Source: an uncultured Paracoccaceae bacterium
GTDB lineage: Bacteria > Pseudomonadota > Alphaproteobacteria > Rhodobacterales > Rhodobacteraceae
Assembly: GCA_947488175.1 (NCBI GenBank)
Contig: CANKYO010000002.1
Coordinates: 186,001 to 250,000, forward strand
Direction: 5' to 3'
DNA: 64,000 nt
Notes under the pieces: generated by a model
What the model was told of the DNA's origin: nothing
The model's database searches: none
The model's input: only the letters and a program-made list of their open reading frames with translations
Position numbers and translations under genes: made by a program
Shown: piece by piece, positions 41,659 through 50,489 of the stretch
How the letters are laid out: every line of letters begins with the position of its first letter
Position numbering within the stretch: position 1 is the stretch's first letter

Positions 41659-42474
41659 ATGAAAACAGCGATTTTCGTCTGCCTGATCCTGTTGCTGGCC
41701 GCCGTCCTCGCCCAGTTTTTCCTTGCCGGGCGGTTTCTGGCCGAGATCGCACGGCAAGAGCAGAGCATCCGCACGGCACCTGCAGCCGACTTGCGCAACC
41801 CCGCCGAAATCCCCGAAGCCATGCGGCGTTTCGCCGGGCGGGGACTGGCCAGTCAGGCGAACCCGCCGCGCGCGGTGCATCTGACGCAAGAGGCCCAGGT
41901 GCTACAGGGCGAGACCTGGTTGACCTCTCAAACCCACCAGCATATCGCCATCGCCGAACCGGCATTCGTCTGGGTGGCCCATGGGGCGGGCTGGCCGGTA
42001 CCGGCTGTCCGCGTGATGGATCGCTTTACTGGCGGCGAAGGGTTGCTGGAGGTGCGGCTGTTCGGATCGATTCGCGTCGGGCAGTTCACCGGGCCAGATG
42101 CTGATATAGGCGAGGCGATGCGTTATCTGGCAGAACTGCCATTGGCGCCCGACGCGATTGTGTCGAACGGGTCCATCATCTGGCGGCAGATCGACGCGCA
42201 GACAGTTGAAGCGGAACTGGCGCTACCCCCGGGGTCTGCCGTGGTGCGGTTTCACCTAGATGACGCAGGTGACGTGGTCGAAGTTACGGCAGACGACAGG
42301 CCTGATGTCTCTTCCGGCGAAAGGGTTCTGCGTCAATGGCGTGGCTTATTTTCCGATTATGAAGAGATCGGCGGGCGCCGTGTTCCGCACATGGCCGAGG
42401 TCGGTTATGTGAATGACGGCGTCTACGCCCCTTATTTCCGTGGCCGCATCACCTCTTACGAGGTGCTGAAATAA
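41659..42474 (+). CDS. Conserved membrane-anchored protein, DUF6544-like
   Basis: A 271-residue protein with an N-terminal membrane anchor (KTAIFVCLILLLAAVLAQFF) and a soluble domain that ends VPHMAEVGYVNDG..YFRGRITSYEVLK. The features EAMRRFAGRGL, GEMRYLAELPLAPDAI-type and the C-terminal motif match families annotated DUF6544/DUF6920, of unknown function. The ATG at 41659 has GGGGAG upstream. It stands between moaE and tag and is not obviously part of either unit. Confidence 0.7.
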   Translation: MKTAIFVCLILLLAAVLAQFFLAGRFLAEIARQEQSIRTAPAADLRNPAEIPEAMRRFAGRGLASQANPPRAVHLTQEAQVLQGETWLTSQTHQHIAIAEPAFVWVAHGAGWPVPAVRVMDRFTGGEGLLEVRLFGSIRVGQFTGPDADIGEAMRYLAELPLAPDAIVSNGSIIWRQIDAQTVEAELALPPGSAVVRFHLDDAGDVVEVTADDRPDVSSGERVLRQWRGLFSDYEEIGGRRVPHMAEVGYVNDGVYAPYFRGRITSYEVLK

Positions 42475-42482
42475 AGGCCTGA

Positions 42483-43076
42483 TCAGGGCCAGGCAGATGC
42501 CGGGTCCCGCGCCAGCGCCGCACACGGTTCATGCCGAAAGCATGTCGTCAGGTGATTGTTGATCAACCCCGTAGCCTCCATGAACGCATAGACAATCGTT
42601 GGGCCGCAAAACTTGAACCCGGCTTTCTTCAGATCCTTCGATATCTGTTCCGACAAAGGCGATTGGGTCAGCATTTGCGCGCGGTCCGATAGGCTCGTCC
42701 GGAGCGGCACGCCGTCCACGTAATTCCACAAGAACCGGTCAAACCCCTCGCGCGCCTCGATCTCCTGCCACGCCCGCGCATTGCCAATGGTCGCTTCGAT
42801 TTTGCCGCGATGGCGGATGATGCCGGGATCGGCCAGCAGGCGCTGCACATCATCCTCGCCCCATTCGGCAATCACAAAAGGATCAAATCCGGCAAAAGCC
42901 GCGCGAAAATTCTCGCGCTTCTTCAGGATCGTGATCCAGCTGAGGCCCGCCTGAAACCCATCAAGGATCAGCTTTTCCCACAGCGCGCGGCTGTCATATT
43001 CCGGCACGCCCCATTCAGTGTCGTGGTAATCGACATAGATCTGTTCTTTCCCGGCCCAACCGCAGCGTTCCACCAT
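42483..43076 (-). CDS. tag: DNA-3-methyladenine glycosylase I
   Basis: A 197-residue protein beginning MVERCGWAG (zinc Cys5), with YHDTEWGVP (zinc His18), LILDGFQAGLSWITIL (with the conserved Trp) and C-terminal NHLTTC (zinc His and Cys, HxxxC). These match the Tag family. It removes 3-methyladenine from DNA in base-excision repair. It is convergent with the DUF6544-like gene and divergent from the EAL gene. It stands alone. Confidence 0.95.
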   Translation of the reverse strand: MVERCGWAGKEQIYVDYHDTEWGVPEYDSRALWEKLILDGFQAGLSWITILKKRENFRAAFAGFDPFVIAEWGEDDVQRLLADPGIIRHRGKIEATIGNARAWQEIEAREGFDRFLWNYVDGVPLRTSLSDRAQMLTQSPLSEQISKDLKKAGFKFCGPTIVYAFMEATGLINNHLTTCFRHEPCAALARDPASAWP

Positions 43077-43142
43077 GCTCTGTCCTTAATCAGTTGTTAG
43101 CAGGCCATGGGCCATGTTGCGCAGACAGTATGGAATCCGAAC

Positions 43143-43949
43143 ATGCAGAACGCCACGCTCAGCCGCGCAGAAATCGACGAAAAGGCCCTGTTGGACCCGT
43201 TGCATTACGCAATGGCCAGCCGCGATGCGGATGTGATGAGCCTTGTGCGCGACGCGCTGGCAGCCGGGCGGGCGAAACTGGCCTTTCATCCCATCGTCAC
43301 AGCGGACACACAGCCGCGCATCGCCTTCTACGAAGGGCTGGTGCGGCTGATGGACGATGCGGGCCGGATCATTCCGGCGGCGCATTTCATGCCCACCGTT
43401 GAAGAAACCGGGATGGGGCGGCAGATTGATTGCATCACGCTTGATCTGGCGCTGAAAAAGCTGAAACAGAATCCGGGCATCCGGCTGTCGGTCAACCTGT
43501 CGGCGCGGTCCATCGGCGATGGGGAATGGCGACGTATCCTTGATCACGGGCTCTTGGATCGGTCCAATCTAGGCGATCGGCTGATCTTTGAAATCAGCGA
43601 AACCTCCGCCATGATGCTGCATGAAAACGTGATCCGGTTCATGGCCGAAATGCAGCCCAAGGGGGTGGCTTTCGCACTCGACGGGTTCGGGGCAGGCATG
43701 ACTGCGTTTCGGTATCTCAAGGATTTCTTTTTCGATCTGGTCAAGATCGACAAAAGCTTCATCAAGGACATCGAAAATGACCCCGACAATCAGGTCCTGA
43801 CCGAGGCGCTGATCACCGTCGCCCATCAGTTCGAAATGTTCGCCATCGCCGACGGGGTCGAATCCGAGGCTGAGGCGACATTTCTCAAAGGGCTCGGCGT
43901 CGACTGCCTGCAGGGCTATCATTACGGTGTCCCCAAATTCGACCTCTGA
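43143..43949 (+). CDS. Degenerate EAL-domain protein, probably non-catalytic
   Basis: A 268-residue stand-alone EAL fold, with FYEGLVRL at the EAL position (EGL), NLSARS, FEISETSAMM, FALDGFGAGM and LVKIDKSFIKDI. Against active phosphodiesterases, the second Asp of DDFG is Gly (DGFG) and the conserved Glu of AEGVE is Asp (ADGVE). Loss of the metal-binding Asp predicts inactivity, so it likely binds c-di-GMP or a protein instead. ATG at 43143 is preferred (GGAA upstream), though 43107 is possible. It has no membrane or sensor segment. Confidence 0.82.
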   Translation: MQNATLSRAEIDEKALLDPLHYAMASRDADVMSLVRDALAAGRAKLAFHPIVTADTQPRIAFYEGLVRLMDDAGRIIPAAHFMPTVEETGMGRQIDCITLDLALKKLKQNPGIRLSVNLSARSIGDGEWRRILDHGLLDRSNLGDRLIFEISETSAMMLHENVIRFMAEMQPKGVAFALDGFGAGMTAFRYLKDFFFDLVKIDKSFIKDIENDPDNQVLTEALITVAHQFEMFAIADGVESEAEATFLKGLGVDCLQGYHYGVPKFDL

Positions 43950-43954
43950 CAGAC

Positions 43955-43969
43955 ATGCACCAAATGCAT
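43955..43969. promoter_or_regulatory. Inverted repeat upstream of phaA
   Basis: ATGCA-CCAAA-TGCAT is a perfect 5-5-5 inverted repeat about 130 bp upstream of phaA. TGCA-containing sites are known targets of PHB regulator PhaR in related bacteria; attribution here is inference. Confidence 0.35.
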
Positions 43970-44100
43970 AGGGGGAATCACGTTGCCCTAGGTCAGCCAA
44001 CCCAATAAACAAGTGGAGAGCGGCAGGGGGGCCTTGCTCAAACCCTACGGGTATGTCCGGCCTCGTCCTGCCAAGGGAACAAACCTGAAGGGACCTATTC

Positions 44101-45276
44101 ATGACCAATGTTGTTATCGCTTCTGCCGCCCGCACCGCCGTCGGCAGCTTCATGGGGGCGTTCGCCAACACCCCCGCCCATGACCTCGGCGCGCGGGTGC
44201 TCGAAGAGGTGGTTGATCGCGCAGGCATCGACAAATCCGAAGTCAGCGAAACAATCCTTGGTCAGGTGCTGACAGCCGCACAAGGCCAGAACCCGGCGCG
44301 TCAGGCCCATATCAACGCAGGCCTGCCGAAAGAAGCCGCCGCCTGGGGGATCAATCAGGTCTGCGGGTCCGGCTTGCGTGCCGTCGCATTGGGCGCCCAG
44401 CATATCCAACTGGGTGATGCCGACATCGTCGCAGCAGGCGGTCAGGAAAGCATGACACTCAGCCCCCACGCCGCCGCCTTGCGCGCCGGTCAGAAAATGG
44501 GCGACATGAAATATATCGACACCATGATCCGCGACGGGTTATGGGATGCGTTCAACAACTACCACATGGGGCAGACAGCCGAAAACGTCGCCGACCAGTG
44601 GCAGATCACCCGCGACATGCAGGATGAATTTGCCGTTGCGTCCCAGAACAAGGCCGAAGCCGCCCAGAAAGCCGGCAAATTCGCCGACGAAATCGCTGCC
44701 TTCACCGTCAAGACCCGCAAGGGCGACATTGTGGTCGATCAGGATGAATATATCCGCCACGGCGCCACCATCGAAGCGATGCAAAAACTGCGCCCGGCCT
44801 TCACCAAAGACGGGTCGGTCACCGCGGCCAACGCCTCAGGCCTGAATGACGGGGCCGCGGCCACGCTTCTGATGTCGGCGGACAACGCTGAAAAACGGGG
44901 GATCGAGCCGCTGGCGCGTATCGCATCCTACGCCACCGCTGGGCTTGACCCGTCGATCATGGGCGTCGGGCCGATCCACGCATCCCGCAAGGCGCTGGAA
45001 AAGGCAGGCTGGTCCGTTGACGACCTCGACCTTGTCGAAGCCAACGAAGCCTTCGCGGCCCAGGCCTGCGCGGTCAACAAGGATATGGGCTGGGACCCTT
45101 CCATCGTGAACGTCAATGGCGGGGCCATCGCCATCGGTCACCCTATCGGGGCGTCCGGTTGCCGGGTCCTGAACACGCTTCTATTCGAAATGAAACGGCG
45201 CGACGCCAAGAAAGGCCTGGCCACGCTGTGCATCGGCGGCGGCATGGGTGTCGCACTTTGCGTCGAACGCCCGTAA
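44101..45276 (+). CDS. phaA: Acetyl-CoA acetyltransferase (beta-ketothiolase)
   Basis: A 391-residue thiolase with nucleophile region [12 protein letters not shown] (Cys88), catalytic His in GHPIGASG and C-terminal Cys in CIGGGMG. It condenses two acetyl-CoA into acetoacetyl-CoA, the first step of poly-3-hydroxybutyrate synthesis. GAAGGGA nine bases upstream marks the start. phaB follows after the patatin-like gene. The PHB synthase and granule genes are not in the window. Confidence 0.95.
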   Translation: MTNVVIASAARTAVGSFMGAFANTPAHDLGARVLEEVVDRAGIDKSEVSETILGQVLTAAQGQNPARQAHINAGLPKEAAAWGINQVCGSGLRAVALGAQHIQLGDADIVAAGGQESMTLSPHAAALRAGQKMGDMKYIDTMIRDGLWDAFNNYHMGQTAENVADQWQITRDMQDEFAVASQNKAEAAQKAGKFADEIAAFTVKTRKGDIVVDQDEYIRHGATIEAMQKLRPAFTKDGSVTAANASGLNDGAAATLLMSADNAEKRGIEPLARIASYATAGLDPSIMGVGPIHASRKALEKAGWSVDDLDLVEANEAFAAQACAVNKDMGWDPSIVNVNGGAIAIGHPIGASGCRVLNTLLFEMKRRDAKKGLATLCIGGGMGVALCVERP

Positions 45277-45310
45277 GCGTGGCGATCAGCCGCGATAGGC
45301 ACGCCGCCTG

Positions 45311-46147
45311 ATGAACACTGGTCAACACCACTATGATCAGTTGGTGTTCTCGGGCGGCGGCACGCGCTGTTTCTGGCAGGGCGGATTTCTTGATGTGGTC
45401 AGGGGCAAACTTGCCCTGGATCCCGCAAGGATCGCCGGGGTCAGCGGTGGTGCGCTGACCGGGGTCGGTTTCATCGCCCATTGCGGGCCTCGCGTTCTCG
45501 AAACAATGAAATCCGCTTTCGCGGCGCAAGACAGCAATATCCCCTGGAACGAACCGGACGATACCGACGGGCTGACACTGCACCAGCGGGTCTATCGGGA
45601 CGTCATCGAAGAGGTGGTGACAATCAACGTTGCCTCCGATGTGGCCAATGGACCAGCCTACCAAATCCTGCTTGGGCATCCGCCAGGCGACAGCACGTTC
45701 AGCGCCACCGCCGCCACCATTGCCTACGAGGCTGAATTGCACCTGATCAACGCACCGCATTTCAACTGGGCCGAAAAGATCGGCGTGACATCGACGCTGG
45801 TCGATGCCAACGCGGCCGCGCGCGACGGGCGGCTGGCCGATCTGGTCTGTGCTGCGGCGACGATCCCCCCCATTTTCGAAATGCCGCTTTGGGATGGCAA
45901 ACCGGTCATCGACGGGGGCATGGCCGATCAGGCGCCGATGCCCGATCCCGACAGCGGGCGCACCTTGGTGCTGCTGACCCGGCACTATCGCAATGTGCCG
46001 GATCATCCCGACCGGCATTATATCGCACCAGAAATCGAAACCCCCGCCGACAAGATCGACTTTACCGACCCCGACAAGATCCAGAAAACCTGGGACTGCG
46101 GCGTGGTGGACGGCAGGCAGTTTTTGCAAGAACATCAGATCAACTAA
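45311..46147 (+). CDS. Patatin-like phospholipase/hydrolase between phaA and phaB
   Basis: A 278-residue protein with oxyanion loop FSGGGTRCFWQGGF (about 13-26), nucleophile elbow GVSGGALTG (Ser about 46) and catalytic Asp in VIDGGMADQ (about 200), the Ser-Asp dyad of patatin-like lipases. No signal peptide is visible. It lies 34 bp after phaA and 18 bp before phaB, in the same direction. It could act on lipids or on PHB-granule-related esters; that is inferred from position only. Confidence 0.82.
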   Translation: MNTGQHHYDQLVFSGGGTRCFWQGGFLDVVRGKLALDPARIAGVSGGALTGVGFIAHCGPRVLETMKSAFAAQDSNIPWNEPDDTDGLTLHQRVYRDVIEEVVTINVASDVANGPAYQILLGHPPGDSTFSATAATIAYEAELHLINAPHFNWAEKIGVTSTLVDANAAARDGRLADLVCAAATIPPIFEMPLWDGKPVIDGGMADQAPMPDPDSGRTLVLLTRHYRNVPDHPDRHYIAPEIETPADKIDFTDPDKIQKTWDCGVVDGRQFLQEHQIN

Positions 46148-46165
46148 CCCAAGGAGGAGAATCAT

Positions 46166-46891
46166 ATGTCCCGTGTCGCACTCGTCACCGGAGGATCGCG
46201 CGGAATTGGCGCAGCAATTTCAACCGCACTCAAGGATGCAGGCTATACCGTGGCCGCCACTTATGCCGGGAACGATGAAAAGGCCTCGGCCTTCACATCC
46301 GAAACCGGCATCAAGACCTATAAATGGGATGTCGGCAATTACGAGGCTTGCGCCGAGGGCATCAAACAGATCGAAAGTGATCTGGGCCCGGTCGAAATCC
46401 TCGTCAACAACGCGGGCATCACCCGCGACGCGCCATTCCATAAAATGACACCGCAGCAATGGCACGAATGTATCGACACCAACCTGAACGGTGTTTTCAA
46501 CATGACCCACAATGTCTGGGGCGGAATGCGCGAACGCAAATTCGGGCGGATTGTCACGATCAGCTCGATCAACGGACAAAAGGGGCAATTCGCCCAGGCC
46601 AACTATGCCGCGACCAAGGCTGGCGATATCGGCTTTACCAAGGCGCTGGCCCAAGAAGGCGCGCGCGCGGGCATCACCGTCAACGTCGTCGCGCCGGGCT
46701 ACATCAACACCGAGATGATGAGCACGATCCCCGAAAAGGTCATGAACGAAGTTATTCTGCCGCAGATCCCCGTCGGGCGTCTGGGCGAGGCATCGGAAAT
46801 CGCACGCACTGTGGCGTTCCTTGTGTCTGACGATGCCGGGTTCATCACTGGTTCGACCATTTCCGCCAATGGCGGCCAGTACATGAGCTGA
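46166..46891 (+). CDS. phaB: Acetoacetyl-CoA reductase
   Basis: A 241-residue SDR with NADPH loop TGGSRGIGAAIS, NNAGITRDAPFHKM and YAATK catalytic motif (about 150-154), typical of PhaB. It reduces acetoacetyl-CoA to (R)-3-hydroxybutyryl-CoA for PHB synthesis. AAGGAGGAG lies seven bases upstream of ATG, an unusually strong ribosome site. It is in the phaA operon, with the patatin-like gene in between. A strong terminator follows. Confidence 0.95.
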   Translation: MSRVALVTGGSRGIGAAISTALKDAGYTVAATYAGNDEKASAFTSETGIKTYKWDVGNYEACAEGIKQIESDLGPVEILVNNAGITRDAPFHKMTPQQWHECIDTNLNGVFNMTHNVWGGMRERKFGRIVTISSINGQKGQFAQANYAATKAGDIGFTKALAQEGARAGITVNVVAPGYINTEMMSTIPEKVMNEVILPQIPVGRLGEASEIARTVAFLVSDDAGFITGSTISANGGQYMS

Positions 46892-46912
46892 CGGGAACCC
46901 CCCGAAAACAGC

Positions 46913-46943
46913 AAGGGCCACGCCGCTATGGCGTGGCCCTTTT
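46913..46943 (+). terminator. Strong intrinsic terminator after phaB
   Basis: AAGGGCCACGCC (46913-46924), loop GCTAT and GGCGTGGCCCTT (46930-46941), then T residues: a 12-bp perfect stem with a short T tract, at the end of the pha operon. Confidence 0.9.
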
Positions 46944-46975
46944 CCGTTCGGCTGTGTGCACCCAACCGGAGCGAA

Positions 46976-47089
46976 TTATTTGGCGCGGCGTGTCAGCCAC
47001 TGCCAGGCGTGGCGCAGAACCGCACTGCGTTCTTCATGGGCGCGTTCAAAACCGTGGCGGACGCGGGCGTTTGGGGTTGTCTCGAACAT
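46976..47089 (-). CDS. Small basic protein (37 residues)
   Basis: A short frame, MFETTPNARVRHGFERAH onwards, ends WLTRRAK. The AAAAGGA ribosome site lies eight bases upstream of its ATG at 47089. The protein is basic and helical, with Trp near the end; I know similar short proteins starting MFETTPNARVR in Rhodobacteraceae but cannot name a function. It lies between the phaB terminator and a LysR gene, on the opposite strand. Confidence 0.65.
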   Translation of the reverse strand: MFETTPNARVRHGFERAHEERSAVLRHAWQWLTRRAK

Positions 47090-47173
47090 GGGTCAAATCC
47101 TTTTGAGGTGTCTTTTGATCTGCACCCAATATGCGCCTCGAAACACGCCGCGACAAACGAGACTTCCTATAGG

Positions 47174-47198
47174 TTCAGTTAAGCTGTATTAAACTGAA
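47174..47198. promoter_or_regulatory. LysR-type operator abutting the regulator start
   Basis: TTCAGTT-N11-AACTGAA, with perfect 7-bp arms, ends two bases before the ATG at 47201. The spacing fits a LysR site (T-N11-A). Its position over the translation start region means the gene may be translated without a Shine-Dalgarno or from an unusual promoter. Confidence 0.55.
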
Positions 47199-47200
47199 TC

Positions 47201-48145
47201 ATGAAGGAAAGATTACCACCACTCACTGCCCTGCGCGCGTTCGAAGCTGCCGCGCGCCACATGTCATTCGCCAAGGCGGCGGAGGAATTGAACGTCACGC
47301 CTGCCGCATTATCCTACCAGATCAAGGCATTAGAGGCGGATTTGGGCACCCCTGTCTTTCGCCGCCTGAACCGCGCCGTGGAACTGACCGAGGCCGGGCG
47401 CACCCTTGCCCCGGGCACGTCCGACGCCTTTGGCACCTTGTCTGCGGCCTGGCGCAATGCAAAACGATTGAATGATAGCAGTGTCCTGACCGTGACGGCG
47501 GGCCCGGCCTTTACATCAAAATGGCTGGCCCCCCGACTTTACGATTTTGCGCAGGCGCATCCCGAAATCGAACTGCGTTTTCACGCCAGCCTGCGCATTG
47601 CCGATTTTGACCGGGACGAGGTTGATGTAGCGATCCGGTTCGGCCTTGGCACGACCGGCGATGTCTTTGCCGAACCCCTGATACAGGAATGGATGACACC
47701 GATGATGAGCCCGGAACTGGCACGGGACATCACCGCGCCCGCCGATCTGGCAGGTGCCACGCTGATCCATGACGACTCGATTGCGTTTCTAGAACCGCCT
47801 TGCGACTGGGCGGCGTGGTGCAAGGCCGCAGAGATCCACATCGACACAGACCATGGCCCCCGCTTTTCACAAGCCGATCACGCACTTGATGTCGCGATGA
47901 CCGGGGCAGGGGTTGTGTTGGCACGGGTGTCACTGGCCACTCGCGCGCTGGAGACAGGGCGCCTGGTCGCTCCGTTTGATCTGGGCATCGTCGCCGACGC
48001 GCAATTCCGTTTCGTCTGCCCAAAAGGCAACGAAACACGCCCGCATATCAAGGCGTTCCACGACTGGATGATGGATGAGATCAAGGCCTCTCGCAAATAC
48101 GAGGAGGGTCGTCGGCTTGTCATGGCCAGCGATTTGTCTGATTAG
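47201..48145 (+). CDS. LysR-family regulator, GcvA-like
   Basis: A 314-residue protein with winged HTH (LTALRAFEAAARHMSFAKAA, LNVTPAALSYQIKALE) typical of GcvA-type LysR proteins. The effector domain follows, with TVTAGPAFTSKWLAPRLYDF as strand 1. The ATG at 47201 has no ribosome site and lies right after a palindrome (47174-47198), suggesting autoregulation. The targets are not visible; a small ORF is divergent. A hairpin (48149-48165) follows the stop. Confidence 0.88.
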   Translation: MKERLPPLTALRAFEAAARHMSFAKAAEELNVTPAALSYQIKALEADLGTPVFRRLNRAVELTEAGRTLAPGTSDAFGTLSAAWRNAKRLNDSSVLTVTAGPAFTSKWLAPRLYDFAQAHPEIELRFHASLRIADFDRDEVDVAIRFGLGTTGDVFAEPLIQEWMTPMMSPELARDITAPADLAGATLIHDDSIAFLEPPCDWAAWCKAAEIHIDTDHGPRFSQADHALDVAMTGAGVVLARVSLATRALETGRLVAPFDLGIVADAQFRFVCPKGNETRPHIKAFHDWMMDEIKASRKYEEGRRLVMASDLSD

Positions 48146-48148
48146 GCA

Positions 48149-48165
48149 CTGGCGGAATACGCCAG
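48149..48165 (+). terminator. Small hairpin after the GcvA-like gene
   Basis: CTGGCG-GAATA-CGCCAG is a 6-bp stem four bases after the stop codon. It can also serve the convergent DUF465 gene. No T run. Confidence 0.4.
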
Positions 48166-48182
48166 CGCCAGATGTCGCAGCT

Positions 48183-48350
48183 TTAGTGAGCGCTCAGCCG
48201 CGTGATTTCTTCCTTGAGCTGCAGCTTCTGCTTCTTCAGCTTCGCAATCTCGAGATCGTCAGTGGCCGGACTGCGTTGAAGAGCTTCGACATGTTCCGAG
48301 AGGTGTTGGTGCTTCTTCTTCAGTTCCTGCAAATGCGAACTCAAGCTCAT
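48183..48350 (-). CDS. Small DUF465 (YdcH-type) protein
   Basis: A 55-residue helical protein, MSLSSHLQELKKKHQHLSEH with heptad Leu spacing and a Lys-rich middle, typical of DUF465/YdcH. It is a coiled coil of unknown function, common in Alphaproteobacteria. GGAGGACGACC precedes the ATG. It is short but convincing by ribosome site and composition. Confidence 0.85.
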   Translation of the reverse strand: MSLSSHLQELKKKHQHLSEHVEALQRSPATDDLEIAKLKKQKLQLKEEITRLSAH

Positions 48351-48468
48351 GGTCGTCCTCCTCTGGGTTGGTTAACAAGTTTATTGCACCATATCTAAAC
48401 CGCCGAGTCACGCTGCAAGGCAGCAATTCGACGTGATAACAGGCTGGATCAGAAAGGTTGCCAGAACA

Positions 48469-49224
48469 TTAATCACCAAAAGGAAGCGCTGCACCATTCC
48501 GCAAAATGTCGCGTACCAGCGGGGTATAGCTTTCCTGATCAACCTGATGCACGGCACCTTCATGCATCACCAGCGCGGGCGCCATCCGGAACGCAGCCTT
48601 CCCTTCCTGCCGGGCGCGCAGCAAAAAAAGTTCCGGCGCGCGCCCTTCGCGCCCCACAATCGGCAGCACCACGACAGAGCCCAAACGCCCCTCCAGCGCC
48701 GCCAGAACCTCTGGCAGCCGTTCGATCCGCTGAATGATCGTCAGATAACTTTTCGGCCCGACCCGGCGCGCACCAACATCCAGCCAATCGGCCAGCGGGG
48801 TATTGCCGCCGAGCGCCAGATCGCGGCCCCCGTCATCAGATGCGGTGCCCGCGCCCCGGTCAAAATAGGGCGGGTTCATGATGACATGGTCAAACCGCCT
48901 CTGGCGCAGATCAGCCGGCAAAGCACATAAATCCGCCGCGACAACGTCAAACGCGGCCCCATTCTCCGCCGCGTTGCGCCGGGCGAGGGCCGCATAGTCG
49001 GCCTGCACTTCCACTCCAGTCAGTGTCAGCCCCGGCACGCGTGCCGCCAGACACAGCGATGCCACACCAACCCCGCACCCCAACTCCAGTACATTCTGTC
49101 CGGGCTTTGCAGGCACCGATGCAGCCAACAACACCGGATCAACCCCCGCGCGATAGCCCCGGCGCGGCTGCCAGACACGCAGCTTGCCCCCCAGAAAATC
49201 GTCGCAGGTCAGCGTCTCAGTCAC
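48469..49224 (-). CDS. tRNA1(Val) A37 N6-methyltransferase-like SAM methyltransferase
   Basis: A 251-residue class-I SAM methyltransferase with LELGCGVGVASLCLA (motif I, about 55) and the N6-adenine motif NPPY. The RRGYRAGVDPVLLAA N-terminus is typical of the TrmN6/YfiC group, which methylates adenine 37 of tRNA-Val. GTG at 49224 overlaps the DUF2007 stop by 8 bp and gives MTETLTCDDFLGG; ATG at 49245 is an alternative. It is probably co-transcribed with the DUF2007 gene. Confidence 0.85.
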   Translation of the reverse strand: MTETLTCDDFLGGKLRVWQPRRGYRAGVDPVLLAASVPAKPGQNVLELGCGVGVASLCLAARVPGLTLTGVEVQADYAALARRNAAENGAAFDVVAADLCALPADLRQRRFDHVIMNPPYFDRGAGTASDDGGRDLALGGNTPLADWLDVGARRVGPKSYLTIIQRIERLPEVLAALEGRLGSVVVLPIVGREGRAPELFLLRARQEGKAAFRMAPALVMHEGAVHQVDQESYTPLVRDILRNGAALPFGD

Positions 49225-49435
49225 GGCCCAGGTCAATCTCACCATCGCGCATCACGGCCTCTGCCATGAACAAATCGCGGTCCATCACCATCAACCGACG
49301 CGGCATTATGCCTATGCTGCCTTCAAGGACGCTCATGTTTACGTCGAAGGTGAACCAGTCTATACCTTCCGCGTCCAGCAGGGCGGTTGCAAAGGCGATG
49401 ACGGTGGGGTCGTTGGTGCGCAAAAGCTCTTTCAT
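49217..49435 (-). CDS. DUF2007-family small protein
   Basis: A 72-residue protein, MKELLRTNDPTVIAFATALL and ending GEIDLGRD, of the DUF2007 type (putative signal-transducing, ferredoxin-like fold). The stop overlaps the methyltransferase start. It is divergent from the polyprenyl synthase gene at 49491, with about 55 bp between, so promoters must be compact. Function unknown. Confidence 0.8.
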   Translation of the reverse strand: MKELLRTNDPTVIAFATALLDAEGIDWFTFDVNMSVLEGSIGIMPRRLMVMDRDLFMAEAVMRDGEIDLGRD

Positions 49436-49490
49436 ATAGCAGACCTAAGACGGGGCGCGGCCCTTGTCTATCCACATGACGGAACCGTTA

Positions 49491-50489
49491 ATGAGCCTCG
49501 ATATCGCCGCCACCAAACCGCATGAACAACTGGCCGCGGCACTGTCCGACGACCTGAGCGCGGTCAATGACATGATCCGCGCCCGCATGTCGTCCGAACA
49601 CGCCCCCCGCATCCCTGAGGTCACGGCCCACCTTGTCGAAGCCGGGGGCAAACGGCTGCGGCCCATGCTGACCCTCGCTGCGGCGCGCATGTGCGGCTAT
49701 GACGGGCCATACCATGTGCATCTGGCCGCCACGGTCGAATTCATCCACACCGCCACGCTGCTACACGACGATGTGGTGGATGAAAGCAAACAGCGGCGCG
49801 GGCGACCGACGGCCAACCTGCTGTGGGACAACACCTCCAGCGTGTTGGTGGGCGATTACCTGTTTGCCCGGTCGTTCCAGTTGATGGTCGAGACCGGGTC
49901 GATGCGGGTGCTTGATATCCTCGCCAATGCGGCGGCCACAATCGCCGAAGGCGAGGTGCTGCAACTGACCGCCGCCAGCGATCTGGCAACAACGGAAGAG
50001 ATTTACATCAAGGTTGTGCGTGGCAAGACCGCAGCGCTCTTCTCTGCCGCGATGGAGGTGGGGGGCGAGATCGCCGGGCAGGACGCGGCCACCAAACAGG
50101 CGCTTTACGACTATGGCGATGCGCTGGGCATCGCGTTTCAGATCGTGGATGACCTGCTTGATTATGGCGGCACCACCGCCACAGGTAAAAACGTCGGCGA
50201 CGATTTCCGCGAACGCAAACTGACCCTGCCGGTGATCCGGGCGGTGGCCAAGGCGGACGCGAGCGAGCGTGAATTCTGGGTGCGGACCATCCAGAAAGGA
50301 CGGCAGGAAGATGGCGATCTTGATCAAGCCATCAGCCTTCTGGGCAAACACGGCACCATGGAAACGACGCGGCAGGATGCGATTGCCTGGGCAGACAAGG
50401 CAAAAAAGTCGCTATCGGGGATTTCCGACCACCCCCTAAAAACCATGTTGATCGATCTGGCAGACTATGTGGTAGAACGGATTACATGA
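49491..50489 (+). CDS. Polyprenyl diphosphate synthase (octa/decaprenyl; quinone side chain)
   Basis: A 332-residue trans-prenyltransferase with GGKRLRPML, first Asp-rich motif LLHDDVVDES (about 90) and second DDLLDY (about 222), the substrate-binding pair of long-chain polyprenyl synthases (IspB/DdsA group). It makes the ubiquinone side chain; in this family it is usually decaprenyl. ATG at 49491 (MSLDIAATKPHEQ) has GGAA nine bases upstream; 49476 is another in-frame ATG. The stop overlaps copC, suggesting co-transcription. Confidence 0.92.
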   Translation: MSLDIAATKPHEQLAAALSDDLSAVNDMIRARMSSEHAPRIPEVTAHLVEAGGKRLRPMLTLAAARMCGYDGPYHVHLAATVEFIHTATLLHDDVVDESKQRRGRPTANLLWDNTSSVLVGDYLFARSFQLMVETGSMRVLDILANAAATIAEGEVLQLTAASDLATTEEIYIKVVRGKTAALFSAAMEVGGEIAGQDAATKQALYDYGDALGIAFQIVDDLLDYGGTTATGKNVGDDFRERKLTLPVIRAVAKADASEREFWVRTIQKGRQEDGDLDQAISLLGKHGTMETTRQDAIAWADKAKKSLSGISDHPLKTMLIDLADYVVERIT

